Shown piece after piece: positions 1 to 8,663 of a DNA stretch of 47,254 bases (within the stretch, counting starts at the first letter, position 1; the number at the start of each line of letters is the position of its first letter). The notes beneath the pieces were generated by a model. The model was not told where the DNA came from. It was given only the letters and a program-made list of their open reading frames with translations, and made no database searches. Source of the stretch: Flavobacteriaceae bacterium (GTDB lineage Bacteria; Bacteroidota; Bacteroidia; Flavobacteriales; Flavobacteriaceae). Location: NCBI GenBank assembly GCA_018608485.1, contig JABAZK010000188.1, forward strand, positions 1 through 47,254, in the 5' to 3' direction. Both the position numbers and the translations under genes were made by a program.

Positions 1-515
1 AAAGAACTACAGATTACATCATTCAAAGAATGAATAATCAAAATGCTGTTATAGCACTTGATGAAGGGAAGTTTGTGGGTTTCTGTTATATAGAAAAATG
101 GAGTCATGGCAAGTTTGTAGCTAATTCAGGATTGATAGTTCATCCAGATTATAGAGGTAAAGGAATTGCTAAACTGATAAAAGAGAAGATATTTAATTAT
201 TCTCGATTAAAATTTCCAGAAGCAAAAGTATTTAGTATAACCACTGGATTGCCAGTGATGAAAATGAATAGTGATCTTGGCTATAAACCAGTAACATTTT
301 CGGAATTAACTAAAGATCAATCATTTTGGGATGGATGTCAAACCTGTAAAAATTATGATGTTTTACAAAGAACATCTCAGAGTATGTGTTTGTGTACTGG
401 GATGCTTTATGATCCTAAACAAGCTAAAGCATCATCTAAAAAAACATCAATAAAAGTTTTTAAGAGATTAAAAAATATAAAACAATCACTCTTTTTAAAA
501 AAAAATAAAAAATGA
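1..515 (+). CDS. GNAT-family acyltransferase, likely glutamate N-acyltransferase of the arginine operon (5' partial)
   Basis: The frame is open to the left edge and reads RTTDYIIQR before the first visible ATG at base 30, so the true start lies outside the window; I estimate 35-45 residues are missing. The acetyl-CoA binding motif A of the GNAT fold is visible as HPDYRGKGIAKLI at residues 38-50 (counted from the ATG at 30). After the GNAT core comes a cysteine cluster, CQTC (103-106) and CLC (120-122), followed by a lysine-rich tail; the cysteines may bind a metal. The gene overlaps argG by four bases (ATGA) and heads the arginine operon, which has no argA or argJ in the window. I therefore infer that it acylates glutamate with acetyl-CoA or succinyl-CoA in the first step. 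The fold is clear; the substrate is inferred from context only. Confidence 0.8.
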   Translation, partial: RTTDYIIQRMNNQNAVIALDEGKFVGFCYIEKWSHGKFVANSGLIVHPDYRGKGIAKLIKEKIFNYSRLKFPEAKVFSITTGLPVMKMNSDLGYKPVTFSELTKDQSFWDGCQTCKNYDVLQRTSQSMCLCTGMLYDPKQAKASSKKTSIKVFKRLKNIKQSLFLKKNKK

Positions 516-1693
516 AAAAATTAGTATTAGCATACAGTGGAGGTTTAGATACATCCTATTGTGCAGTTCATTGTTCCAAAGATTTAGGCTATGAGGTTCA
601 TGCAGTAAGTATAAATACAGGAGGATTTACTGAATTTGAAATCAAAGAGATTGAAAGCAAAGCTTATCAAATGGGAGTAAAAACATATAAAAATATTGAT
701 GCTGTTGAATCGTACTACCATAAAGTAGTTAAATTCTTAATTTTTGGGAACGTTTTAAAAAACAACACTTATCCATTATCTGTAAGTGCTGAAAGAAGTA
801 TTCAAGCAGTAGAAATTATTAAATATGCTAAAAAAATAAATGCAGATTATGTAGCTCATGGAAGTACTGGAGCAGGTAATGATCAGGTTAGATTTGATTT
901 AATTTTTAAGTCTTTAGCTCCAGATATAAAAATTATAACACCCATTAGAGATAATAAATTATCGAGACAACAGGAAATAACTTATTTACAGTCTAAAGGA
1001 ATTGACATGTCTTGGTCAAAAGCTAAGTATTCAATTAACAAAGGACTTTGGGGGACAAGTATTGGGGGAGCTGAAACTTTGACTTCCTACCAATCATTAC
1101 CAGATGAAGCATATCCATCTCAACTAGAAAAAAAAGGATCTGAAAAAGTTAAATTAACTTTTTCTAAAGGAGAATTAGTTGCGGTTAATGAAGAGCAAAG
1201 TTTACCACATAAATGTATAGAAAAATTAAACAAATTAGCCTCCAAATATGCTATAGGTAGAGATATCCATGTTGGAGACACTATTGTAGGTATCAAAGGA
1301 AGAGTTGGCTTTGAGGCAGCAGCAGCTATCATTACTATAAAAGCGCATCACTTACTTGAAAAACATATCCTTACAAAATGGCAATTACAACACAAAGAAT
1401 ACCAATCTAATTGGTATGGAACTCATTTGCATGAAGGATTATTTTTAGATCCTGTTATGAGGGATTTTGAAGCTTTTTTAGAGAGTAGTCAAAAAAATAT
1501 TTCTGGTGACGTCATGGTGACTCTTCAACCCTATCATTTTGTATTAGATGGTGTTATTTCCAAAAATGATTTAATGAATACAGCTTTTGGAAGCTATGGT
1601 GAGGTAAATAATGGGTGGTCAGCAGAAGAGGTAAAAGGTTTTATAAAAATCTATTCAAATCAAAGCATAATTTTTCAAAACATGCACATATGA
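512..1693 (+). CDS. argG: Argininosuccinate synthase
   Basis: This cytoplasmic enzyme joins citrulline and aspartate using ATP, giving argininosuccinate, AMP and pyrophosphate. The 393-residue product begins with the ATP-pyrophosphatase loop AYSGGLDTS (residues 7-15) and has the family motif GNDQVRF (122-128) that contacts citrulline and aspartate. The length is normal for the family. The ATG at 512 sits in the ATGA overlap with the preceding GNAT gene, and the stop overlaps the argC start the same way, which indicates translational coupling. Having argG near the front of the operon, rather than beside argH at the end, is the usual flavobacterial order as I know it. In this pathway free citrulline must be released by ArgE from N-acylcitrulline before ArgG can act. 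Confidence 0.97.
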   Translation: MKKLVLAYSGGLDTSYCAVHCSKDLGYEVHAVSINTGGFTEFEIKEIESKAYQMGVKTYKNIDAVESYYHKVVKFLIFGNVLKNNTYPLSVSAERSIQAVEIIKYAKKINADYVAHGSTGAGNDQVRFDLIFKSLAPDIKIITPIRDNKLSRQQEITYLQSKGIDMSWSKAKYSINKGLWGTSIGGAETLTSYQSLPDEAYPSQLEKKGSEKVKLTFSKGELVAVNEEQSLPHKCIEKLNKLASKYAIGRDIHVGDTIVGIKGRVGFEAAAAIITIKAHHLLEKHILTKWQLQHKEYQSNWYGTHLHEGLFLDPVMRDFEAFLESSQKNISGDVMVTLQPYHFVLDGVISKNDLMNTAFGSYGEVNNGWSAEEVKGFIKIYSNQSIIFQNMHI

Positions 1694-2667
1694 AACAGGT
1701 AGGAATAATTGGAGGAGCTGGGTATACAGCAGGTGAATTGATTAGAATTTTATTAAATCATAAAGAAGTTGCAATCAAATATATTTTCAGTACATCCAAT
1801 GCTGGAAATAAAGTGAGTGCTGTTCATCAAGATTTAGTAGGAGATATAGATTTGATTTTTTCTGGGAACATTAATACAAATGTTGATGTACTATTTTTAT
1901 GCTTAGGACATGGAAATTCGAAAGATTTCTTAGTTAAAACAGCTATTTCATCATCAACAAAAGTTATTGATTTAAGTTCAGATTTTAGGTTTAAAAATAA
2001 TGCTATTTTTCAAGGAAGAGAATTTGTGTATGGGTTGCCAGAACTTCATAAAGAAAAAATTAAGAATGCTGATAATATTGCAAACCCTGGTTGCTTTGCT
2101 ACAGCATTACAACTAGGTGTTTTACCGCTGGTATCTAATCATTTAATTCATGATGATATACACATAAATGCTGTGACTGGAGCTACTGGTGCTGGTACTT
2201 CATTATCAAAAACCTCTCATTTTACATGGCGAGATAATAATTATTCTTACTATAAACCTTTTGAACACCAACATTTAAAAGAGGTGTATCAATCGGTAAA
2301 ACAGTATCAAGAAGAGTTCTCTTACGACATTAATTTTATTCCAACCAGAGGTAATTTTTCCAGAGGAATTTTTGCAACGATGTATACTCAGTTTTTTGGG
2401 AGTTTAGAGGATGTGATTAACGTTTATAATGAATTTTATAAAGATGCTGCACTAACCTTTGTCACCCATCAAGAATTGCATTTAAAGCAAGTTGTTAATA
2501 CGAGTAAATGCTTAATTCATATCTCAAAACACAACAACAAATTATTAATAACAAGTTGTATAGACAACCTATTAAAAGGTGCGTCGGGTCAAGCAGTTCA
2601 AAATATGAATCTAATGTTTGGGTTTGATGAATCTGAGGGCTTGAAATTAAAAGGAACATATTTTTAA
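1690..2667 (+). CDS. argC: N-acetyl-gamma-glutamyl-phosphate reductase
   Basis: ArgC reduces N-acyl-glutamyl-5-phosphate with NADPH to N-acyl-glutamate semialdehyde. I place the start at the ATG at 1690, giving 325 residues, because it begins directly with the Rossmann stretch VGIIGGAGYTAGEL and overlaps the argG stop by four bases (ATGA). An upstream in-frame ATG at 1615 would add 25 residues lying wholly inside argG with no family resemblance. The catalytic cysteine is in ANPGCFAT (Cys135). The C-terminal part keeps the family's FIPTRGNFSRGIFAT region. The acyl group may be succinyl rather than acetyl in this organism; see the argF' entry. Confidence 0.96.
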   Translation: MKQVGIIGGAGYTAGELIRILLNHKEVAIKYIFSTSNAGNKVSAVHQDLVGDIDLIFSGNINTNVDVLFLCLGHGNSKDFLVKTAISSSTKVIDLSSDFRFKNNAIFQGREFVYGLPELHKEKIKNADNIANPGCFATALQLGVLPLVSNHLIHDDIHINAVTGATGAGTSLSKTSHFTWRDNNYSYYKPFEHQHLKEVYQSVKQYQEEFSYDINFIPTRGNFSRGIFATMYTQFFGSLEDVINVYNEFYKDAALTFVTHQELHLKQVVNTSKCLIHISKHNNKLLITSCIDNLLKGASGQAVQNMNLMFGFDESEGLKLKGTYF

Positions 2668-2679
2668 AATAAATAAATT

Positions 2680-3480
2680 ATGAAAATAGCAATCATAGGA
2701 ACAGGTAATTTAGGGTGCTCTATAGCCACTGGGTTAATTACTCAAAATGCAATTACCTCATTGTATTTAACCAGAAGAAATTTAGAAAATATTAAAGAAT
2801 ATAAAGGGTATTCAAATGTCTTTTTGACTTCTGATAATAGAAAAGCAGTTCAAAACTCAGACATTTTAATTTTTGCTGTACAACCTGCACATTTAGAAGG
2901 AATTTTAAATACTATTAAAGATTTACTGACAGAGAAACATGTTATAATTTCTACGATTACTGGTTATTCTGTTTCAAAAATTGAAAATAGTATAGGTATA
3001 GATAAGTATGTTGTAAGAGCCATGCCTAATACAGCCATCGCTGTAAGTAAATCTATGACTTGCTTGTGTAGTAATAAAAAAGGGGTAGAAAGAATTAAAA
3101 TAGCTGAAGCTATTTTTAACAGATTAGGTACATCGATAATTATTCCAGAAAATCAAATGCAAGCAGCCACGGTAATATGTGCTAGCGGAGTGGCTTTTTG
3201 GATGCGATTAATTAGGGCAACAACTCAAGCTGCAATTCAGTTGGGGTTTGATGCGCATGAAGCACAAAAATTATCTATGTATACCTCTGAGGGAGCAGCA
3301 CAATTATTAATAGCAACTGGAAATCATCCAGAGGAAGAAATAGATAGAGTAACCACTCCTAATGGATGTACTATAGAAGGATTAAATGAAATGGAACACA
3401 AAGGATTAAGTTCTTCTTTGATTCAGGGAATGGTGGCCTCTTTTAATAAAATAAATAGTATTAAAACAGATCAAATATGA
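2680..3480 (+). CDS. proC: Pyrroline-5-carboxylate reductase
   Basis: ProC reduces 1-pyrroline-5-carboxylate to proline with NAD(P)H. The 266-residue product starts with the dinucleotide-binding motif IIGTGNLGCSIA, and the C-terminal half has the conserved run around TTPNGCTIEGLNEME that closes the active site. It is the only gene here that is not strictly an arginine gene. It lies 12 bases after argC and overlaps argD by four bases, so proline synthesis is transcribed with arginine synthesis. It could also handle pyrroline-5-carboxylate formed by arginine or ornithine breakdown. No proA or proB is in the window. The family assignment is secure; the metabolic reason for the placement is inference. 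Confidence 0.95.
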   Translation: MKIAIIGTGNLGCSIATGLITQNAITSLYLTRRNLENIKEYKGYSNVFLTSDNRKAVQNSDILIFAVQPAHLEGILNTIKDLLTEKHVIISTITGYSVSKIENSIGIDKYVVRAMPNTAIAVSKSMTCLCSNKKGVERIKIAEAIFNRLGTSIIIPENQMQAATVICASGVAFWMRLIRATTQAAIQLGFDAHEAQKLSMYTSEGAAQLLIATGNHPEEEIDRVTTPNGCTIEGLNEMEHKGLSSSLIQGMVASFNKINSIKTDQI

Positions 3481-4604
3481 GTTTGTTTAATGTATATCCG
3501 TTATTTGACATCAAGCCTGATACAGCTAAAGATGTTTTTATTTATGATGAACATGGGGTAGCGTATTTAGATCTATATGGAGGGCATGCCGTTATTTCTA
3601 TTGGTCATTCTCATCCGAAATATGTTTATAATATTGCCAAACAAATTAATAAAATAGGATTTTATAGTAATTCTATTCAAAATCCTTTGCAAAAAGAACT
3701 CGCTGCAGAACTTGTAGAGACTTCAGGGTGCAATGATTATGAATTATTTTTGTGTAACTCGGGTGCAGAAGCGAATGAAAATGCATTAAAACTAGCATCT
3801 TTTCACACGAAGAAGAAGAAAGTTATTGCCTTTAAAAATGGTTTTCACGGAAGAACTTCAGCTGCAGTAGCAGTGACAGACAACTCCAAGATCATTGCAC
3901 CGATTAATGCACAACAAGAAATAGAGCTATTTGATTTGGGTGATATTACTGGGGTAGCAAATGCATTAAGTAATAATGATGTTTGTGCGGTTATTGTAGA
4001 ATGCGTGCAAGGTGTAGGCGGATTAGATGAAAGTACGACGAGTTTTTATAAAAGGTTGCATGATCTATGTAGAAAATTTAACGTGGTACTCATTGCAGAC
4101 GAGGTTCAATCTGGTTTTGGAAGAACTGGTGATTTTTTTGCGTTTCAAAAACATAAAATTACCCCAGATATTATATCCATGGCAAAAGGAATGGGGAATG
4201 GTTTTCCAATTGGCGGAATTTTAATTCACCCAAAAATAAAAGCTTCGTTTGGACTATTGGGAACAACATTTGGAGGGAATCATTTAGCCTGCACGGCCTC
4301 TTTAACAGTTTTGGAGGTGATAAAAACAGAAAAACTTCAAGAAAATGCAAAGGTGATTTTTGATTATTTTAAAAAGAAAGCACAATCATTGCCTCATTTA
4401 AAAGCTGTCAAAGGAAGAGGTTTAATGCTGGGGTTAGAATTTGATTTTCCTATATCCGAATTAAGAAAAAAACTTATTTACAAGCATCACATTTTTACAG
4501 GAAATGCTAAAAACCCGAATGTATTAAGAATTTTGCCATCTCTAACCATACAGAAGAAGCATATAGATGTGTTTTTTACTGCTCTAAAAACAGAAGTATT
4601 ATGA
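3477..4604 (+). CDS. argD: N-acyl-ornithine aminotransferase (acetyl- or succinyl-)
   Basis: A class-III PLP-dependent aminotransferase of 375 residues that converts N-acyl-glutamate semialdehyde to N-acyl-ornithine with glutamate as amino donor. Visible landmarks are the phosphate-binding NSGAEANE (about 94-101), the cofactor-ring aspartate in IADEVQSGFGRTG (Asp208), and the Schiff-base lysine in SMAKGMGNG (Lys237). The length is slightly shorter than the roughly 400 residues of E. coli ArgD. It overlaps proC upstream and argF' downstream by four bases each. Given the Ala89 signature of the neighbouring transcarbamylase, the natural substrate may be the succinylated form. I cannot read the acyl preference from this sequence alone. 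Confidence 0.95.
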   Translation: MSLFNVYPLFDIKPDTAKDVFIYDEHGVAYLDLYGGHAVISIGHSHPKYVYNIAKQINKIGFYSNSIQNPLQKELAAELVETSGCNDYELFLCNSGAEANENALKLASFHTKKKKVIAFKNGFHGRTSAAVAVTDNSKIIAPINAQQEIELFDLGDITGVANALSNNDVCAVIVECVQGVGGLDESTTSFYKRLHDLCRKFNVVLIADEVQSGFGRTGDFFAFQKHKITPDIISMAKGMGNGFPIGGILIHPKIKASFGLLGTTFGGNHLACTASLTVLEVIKTEKLQENAKVIFDYFKKKAQSLPHLKAVKGRGLMLGLEFDFPISELRKKLIYKHHIFTGNAKNPNVLRILPSLTIQKKHIDVFFTALKTEVL

Positions 4605-5536
4605 AGAAATATGTAACAATTAATGATATAAAAAATATTAGGCATACTATTCAGGAGGCTATTCAATTAAAAAAGAATCCTTATCAATTTGAAAATTTAG
4701 GCAAGAATAAAACCTTGGTAATGCTTTTTTTTAATGCTAGTCTCAGAACTAGGTTAAGTACTGAAAAAGCTGCCAAAACTCTTGGAATGAATGTGATGGT
4801 TCTGAATATTGATGATTGTTGGGATTTAGAATATGACAATGGAACCATTATGAATCTTACCAAAGCAGAGCATATTAAGGAAGCTGCTAATGTTATATCT
4901 CAATATGGAGATGTAATAGCTATTAGAATATTTCCTACCCTTACAAACAAAGAAAAGGACGAAACAGAGCAGGTGCTAAATAGTTTTGTAAAATATGCCA
5001 CTGTACCAATTGTTAATATGGAAAGTGCCACGGCACACCCTTTGCAAGCGTTAGCAGATGCTATTACTATTAGTGAATTGAAAACAACTTCAAGACCAAA
5101 AGTTGTCTTAACCTGGGCGCCTCACCCAAAAGCTTTACCACACGCTGTAGCAAACTCTTTTATTAAAATAATGAAAGAAATAGATGTAGATCTTTTGATT
5201 ACACATCCTAAACACTATGAATTAAATTCAAATATTACCAAAGACGTTCCTATTAGCCATAATCAGGTGAAGGCTCTCAAAGATGCAGATTTTGTATATG
5301 CTAAAAATTGGAGTAATTATCATGATTACGGTAAAATTATATCTGTAGATGAAAACTGGATGCTAACTAATGAAAAATTAGGAAATGCAAAGTTTATGCA
5401 TTGTTTACCAGTAAGAAGAAATGTTGTTGTAGAAGATGCGGTTTTAGATGGAGAATACTCAGTGGTAATTGAACAAGCAAATAATAGAACTTATGCGGCT
5501 CAAATAGTGTTAAAAAACATCTTAAAAACATTGTAA
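4601..5536 (+). CDS. argF': N-acyl-L-ornithine carbamoyltransferase, probably N-succinylornithine type
   Basis: This enzyme carbamoylates an N-acylated ornithine, giving N-acylcitrulline; it replaces ornithine transcarbamylase in Bacteroidota and Xanthomonas. The 311-residue product shows the carbamoyl-phosphate loop SLRTR (47-51, a Leu variant of STRTR), HPLQ (146-149) and the C-terminal HCLPVRR (267-273). By eye it aligns along its length with Bacteroides fragilis N-succinylornithine transcarbamylase as I remember it. The discriminating position (Glu92 in the Xanthomonas acetyl enzyme, Pro90 in B. fragilis) falls at Ala89 in TKAEHI. Published replacement of that Glu by Ala, Pro, Ser or Val switched the acetyl enzyme to succinylornithine. 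I therefore favour the succinyl form. It is sometimes annotated argF. It overlaps argD by four bases and argB by one. Confidence 0.93.
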   Translation: MKKYVTINDIKNIRHTIQEAIQLKKNPYQFENLGKNKTLVMLFFNASLRTRLSTEKAAKTLGMNVMVLNIDDCWDLEYDNGTIMNLTKAEHIKEAANVISQYGDVIAIRIFPTLTNKEKDETEQVLNSFVKYATVPIVNMESATAHPLQALADAITISELKTTSRPKVVLTWAPHPKALPHAVANSFIKIMKEIDVDLLITHPKHYELNSNITKDVPISHNQVKALKDADFVYAKNWSNYHDYGKIISVDENWMLTNEKLGNAKFMHCLPVRRNVVVEDAVLDGEYSVVIEQANNRTYAAQIVLKNILKTL

Positions 5537-6315
5537 TGAAAACACTAAAAGTTATAAAAATCGGTGGAAACATCATCAATAACGAAGATAGTTTACTCAC
5601 TTTCTTAAAAGGTTTTTCAAGTTTGAAAGGTCCAAAAATTTTAGTTCATGGAGGAGGTAAACTGGCTTCAGATTTATCCAATAAATTGAATATTCCAGTT
5701 CAATTAATAGATGGAAGAAGGGTTACAAATGCAGAAACTTTAGACATTATAACCATGGTTTATGCCGGTAAAATAAATAAAAATATTGTAGCCAAACTGC
5801 AAAGTTTTGGATGTAATTCTGTTGGGTTTTCTGGCGCAGACGGAAATACAATTATTGCAAATAAAAGATCTGAAACTCCAATAAACTACGGTTTTGCTGG
5901 AGATGTAGTAAAGGTTAATATAAGAGTACCTAAAATACTATTAGACAACAATATATCAAATATATTTTCAGCAATATCTCATGATGAAAAAGGTCAATTA
6001 TTAAATACAAATGCAGATACTATTGCTTCCGAATTAGCGATTGCTTTTTCAAAAAATTATAAAGTTGAATTGTATTATTGCTTTGAAAAAAAAGGGGTGC
6101 TACAGTCTATTAATGATGAAAACTCTGTCATCAAAAAAATAAATAATAAAACCTACATAGAATTAAAAAAATCTAATATAATTAATGAAGGTATGATTCC
6201 GAAATTAGATAATTGTTTTTATGCGCTAGATCATCATGTTTCAAAAGTTTGTATAGGACATCCGACCATGCTTTTCGATCATCATTCTAACTTTACTACA
6301 ATTCAAAAATTATGA
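5536..6315 (+). CDS. argB: N-acyl-glutamate kinase
   Basis: ArgB phosphorylates the side-chain carboxyl of N-acyl-glutamate, the second step of the pathway. The 259-residue product has the amino-acid-kinase fold signatures: KIGGN near the N-terminus, the glycine-rich VHGGGK (37-42) that holds the gamma phosphate, and GFSGADGN in the middle. The length matches the family. Start and stop codons interlock with argF' (TAATG, one base shared) and argE (four bases), so it is translated as part of the coupled chain. Whether it acts on acetyl- or succinyl-glutamate is not visible in the sequence. Confidence 0.95.
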   Translation: MKTLKVIKIGGNIINNEDSLLTFLKGFSSLKGPKILVHGGGKLASDLSNKLNIPVQLIDGRRVTNAETLDIITMVYAGKINKNIVAKLQSFGCNSVGFSGADGNTIIANKRSETPINYGFAGDVVKVNIRVPKILLDNNISNIFSAISHDEKGQLLNTNADTIASELAIAFSKNYKVELYYCFEKKGVLQSINDENSVIKKINNKTYIELKKSNIINEGMIPKLDNCFYALDHHVSKVCIGHPTMLFDHHSNFTTIQKL

Positions 6316-7403
6316 GAAAAGAAAAATTAACTAAAGCTGCCATTTTATTATTGAAAAGTTTAATCAAAACACCTTCATTTTCTTCTGAAGAACATGAAAC
6401 AGCCTTATTAATAGAATCTTGGTTTAAAGACTCTAATATCACTTTTAATAGAACTAATAATAATATTTGGGCTACTAATAAATATTTTGATGATACAAAA
6501 CCAACCCTTTTGTTGAACTCTCATCATGATACTGTTAAACCTACAAATGGATATACCAAAGATCCTTTTGACCCAATTATTAATGCTGGTAAATTATACG
6601 GCCTTGGTAGTAATGATGCTGGAGGTTGTTTGGTTTCTCTATTGGCAACATTTTCTTTTTTTTATCATTACAAGAATTTAAATTATAATTTGGTTATGGT
6701 TGCTTCTGCAGAGGAGGAGAGTAGTGGTGATAATGGATTAAATAGCATGTTGTCTATTATACCTGAGATATCTGTTGCTATTATCGGAGAACCTACCTTA
6801 ATGCAATTAGCCATTGCAGAAAAAGGATTGGTAGTTTTTGATGCCAAAGTAATTGGCACCCCAGGACATGCTGCTCACCTAAATGATGATAATGCCATTT
6901 ATAATAGTATAGATGTACTAAGGTGGTTTCAGGAGTATACATTTGAAAAGCGTTCCGATAGTTTAGAGGATGTTAAAATGACAGTTACTCAAATACAGGC
7001 AGGTAAGCAACATAATGCCATCCCTTCTGAAGTAGCTTTAGTGGTAGATGTTCGTGTAAATGATAGGTATTCAAATAAAGAGATTGCTGAGATTTTGGAA
7101 AAAGAATCTCCTTGTTCTTCCATTGTTCCGAGAAGTTTACGATTAAATTCTTCTTCCATATCAGTTGAACATGACCTAATTAAAGCAGGGTTAGCATTGG
7201 GTAGAAAGACTTATGGATCTCCAACGTTATCTGATCAATCTGTTTTAAGTTGTCCTTCTTTAAAATTAGGTCCTGGAGACAGTACGAGGTCACATACCGC
7301 TGATGAATTTATTTATTTGAAAGAAATTGAAGAGGGGATTACCCTATATATTAAATTATTAGAAAAAACAATATTAGTTACTAAAGATGAAGCTCTGGGA
7401 TAA
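6312..7403 (+). CDS. argE: M20-family deacylase releasing citrulline or ornithine (ArgE type)
   Basis: A zinc-dependent M20 peptidase-family amidohydrolase of 363 residues. Metal-site motifs are SHHDT (His71 and Asp73), the bridging Asp102 in GSNDAGG, and the catalytic and ligand pair Glu134-Glu135 in AEEESSGDNG. In a pathway with an acyl-ornithine transcarbamylase the deacylase acts on N-acylcitrulline, releasing free citrulline for ArgG. It overlaps argB by four bases and argH by 17 bases. It resembles both ArgE and the LysK/DapE branch of the family; the operon position decides for ArgE. Whether it removes acetate or succinate is unknown. Confidence 0.92.
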   Translation: MRKEKLTKAAILLLKSLIKTPSFSSEEHETALLIESWFKDSNITFNRTNNNIWATNKYFDDTKPTLLLNSHHDTVKPTNGYTKDPFDPIINAGKLYGLGSNDAGGCLVSLLATFSFFYHYKNLNYNLVMVASAEEESSGDNGLNSMLSIIPEISVAIIGEPTLMQLAIAEKGLVVFDAKVIGTPGHAAHLNDDNAIYNSIDVLRWFQEYTFEKRSDSLEDVKMTVTQIQAGKQHNAIPSEVALVVDVRVNDRYSNKEIAEILEKESPCSSIVPRSLRLNSSSISVEHDLIKAGLALGRKTYGSPTLSDQSVLSCPSLKLGPGDSTRSHTADEFIYLKEIEEGITLYIKLLEKTILVTKDEALG

Positions 7404-8661
7404 AGGAATAAAAATAGACGAAAAAATAGAACAGTTTACTGTTGGGAATGATAGAGATATAGATATTTATATTGCAAAATACGATGTAAAAGCTTCTTTA
7501 GCTCATGCAAAAATGTTGTTTTCTATTGGTGTTTTAACATCAGTAGAGCTTGAGCAATTAAAGAAAGGATTGTCAATTTTAGAAAAACAAATTCATGAAG
7601 GAACATTTATTATTGAAACTCAATTTGAAGATGTACATTCTAAAATAGAATTTGAATTAACCAATATGTTTGGAGAGGTTGGTAAAAAAATTCATACGGC
7701 ACGGTCTAGAAATGACCAGATTTTAGTTGCTTTACAACTGTACTACAAAGATCAATTACAAACAATAAAGGGTTTAGTGGGTGCTTTTTTTGAAACATTA
7801 TTAAATCTTGCAGAACTTCATAAAAAATGCTTGTTACCCGGGTATACTCATCTTCAAGTAGCTATGCCATCTTCATTTGGTTTATGGTTTTCTTCTTATG
7901 CAGAATTACTAGTAGATGATGTATATCTTTTAGATGCCGCTATTAAAACAATAGATCAGAATCCACTTGGGTCTGCTGCAGGTTATGGAAGTTCATTCCC
8001 AATAGATAGGGAATTTACAACTAGAGAACTTGGATTTAGCACTCTTAAGTACAACGTTATAGCTGCGCAAATGGGAAGAGGTAAAAATGAAAGAACGATA
8101 GCAGCTGCTCTTGGAGGTATAGCAAACTCTTTATCTAGGTTTTCGATGGATATTTGTTTGTATATGAGTCAGAATTTTGACTTTATTGCTTTTCCAGATT
8201 CATTAGTTACTGGTAGTAGTATTATGCCGCATAAAAAAAACCCTGATGTATTTGAATTGATAAGAGGAAAGTCAAATAAAATTCAAGCTTTACAAATTGA
8301 AATGACTTTAATTACCAATAACCTCCCAAGTGGTTATCACAGAGATTTTCAACTTCTCAAGGAAAATATGATCAGTTCAATTGAGGAAATGAAAACTATT
8401 TTAGAAATTTTTAATTACTCGATACAACAAATTAAAGTGAAGAAGATAGATTTCCAAGATGAGAAATATAAGTATTTAAGTACAGTAGATTCTATTAATA
8501 ATTTAGTGAATAATGGACTTTCTTTTAGAGAGGCATATCAACAAATAGGGGCTTTAGTGACAAATGGAACTTACGAGTATACCAATACCAAAGAACACAC
8601 CCATATTGGTGGTATTCATAATTTATGTCTAAATGCTATTAGAAAAAAATTTCCTAGATAG
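7387..8661 (+). CDS. argH: Argininosuccinate lyase
   Basis: ArgH splits argininosuccinate to arginine and fumarate, the last pathway step. The 424-residue product carries the fumarase/aspartase superfamily signature GSSIMPHKKNPD (about residues 276-287) with its catalytic serine loop, plus HTARSRNDQ and TRELGF earlier. It is about 30 residues shorter than the E. coli enzyme, mainly at the C-terminus, which I believe is normal for flavobacterial versions. The ATG at 7387 lies 17 bases inside argE in another frame. The gene ends two bases before the convergent leuB stop, and I see no terminator hairpin between them. Confidence 0.95.
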   Translation: MKLWDKGIKIDEKIEQFTVGNDRDIDIYIAKYDVKASLAHAKMLFSIGVLTSVELEQLKKGLSILEKQIHEGTFIIETQFEDVHSKIEFELTNMFGEVGKKIHTARSRNDQILVALQLYYKDQLQTIKGLVGAFFETLLNLAELHKKCLLPGYTHLQVAMPSSFGLWFSSYAELLVDDVYLLDAAIKTIDQNPLGSAAGYGSSFPIDREFTTRELGFSTLKYNVIAAQMGRGKNERTIAAALGGIANSLSRFSMDICLYMSQNFDFIAFPDSLVTGSSIMPHKKNPDVFELIRGKSNKIQALQIEMTLITNNLPSGYHRDFQLLKENMISSIEEMKTILEIFNYSIQQIKVKKIDFQDEKYKYLSTVDSINNLVNNGLSFREAYQQIGALVTNGTYEYTNTKEHTHIGGIHNLCLNAIRKKFPR

Positions 8662-8663
8662 TT

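Noticed and set aside
1615-1689. Upstream ATG for argC adding 25 residues
   Set aside because: The added residues lie inside argG, are basic and lack family similarity; ATG 1690 gives the proper Rossmann start and an ATGA overlap.
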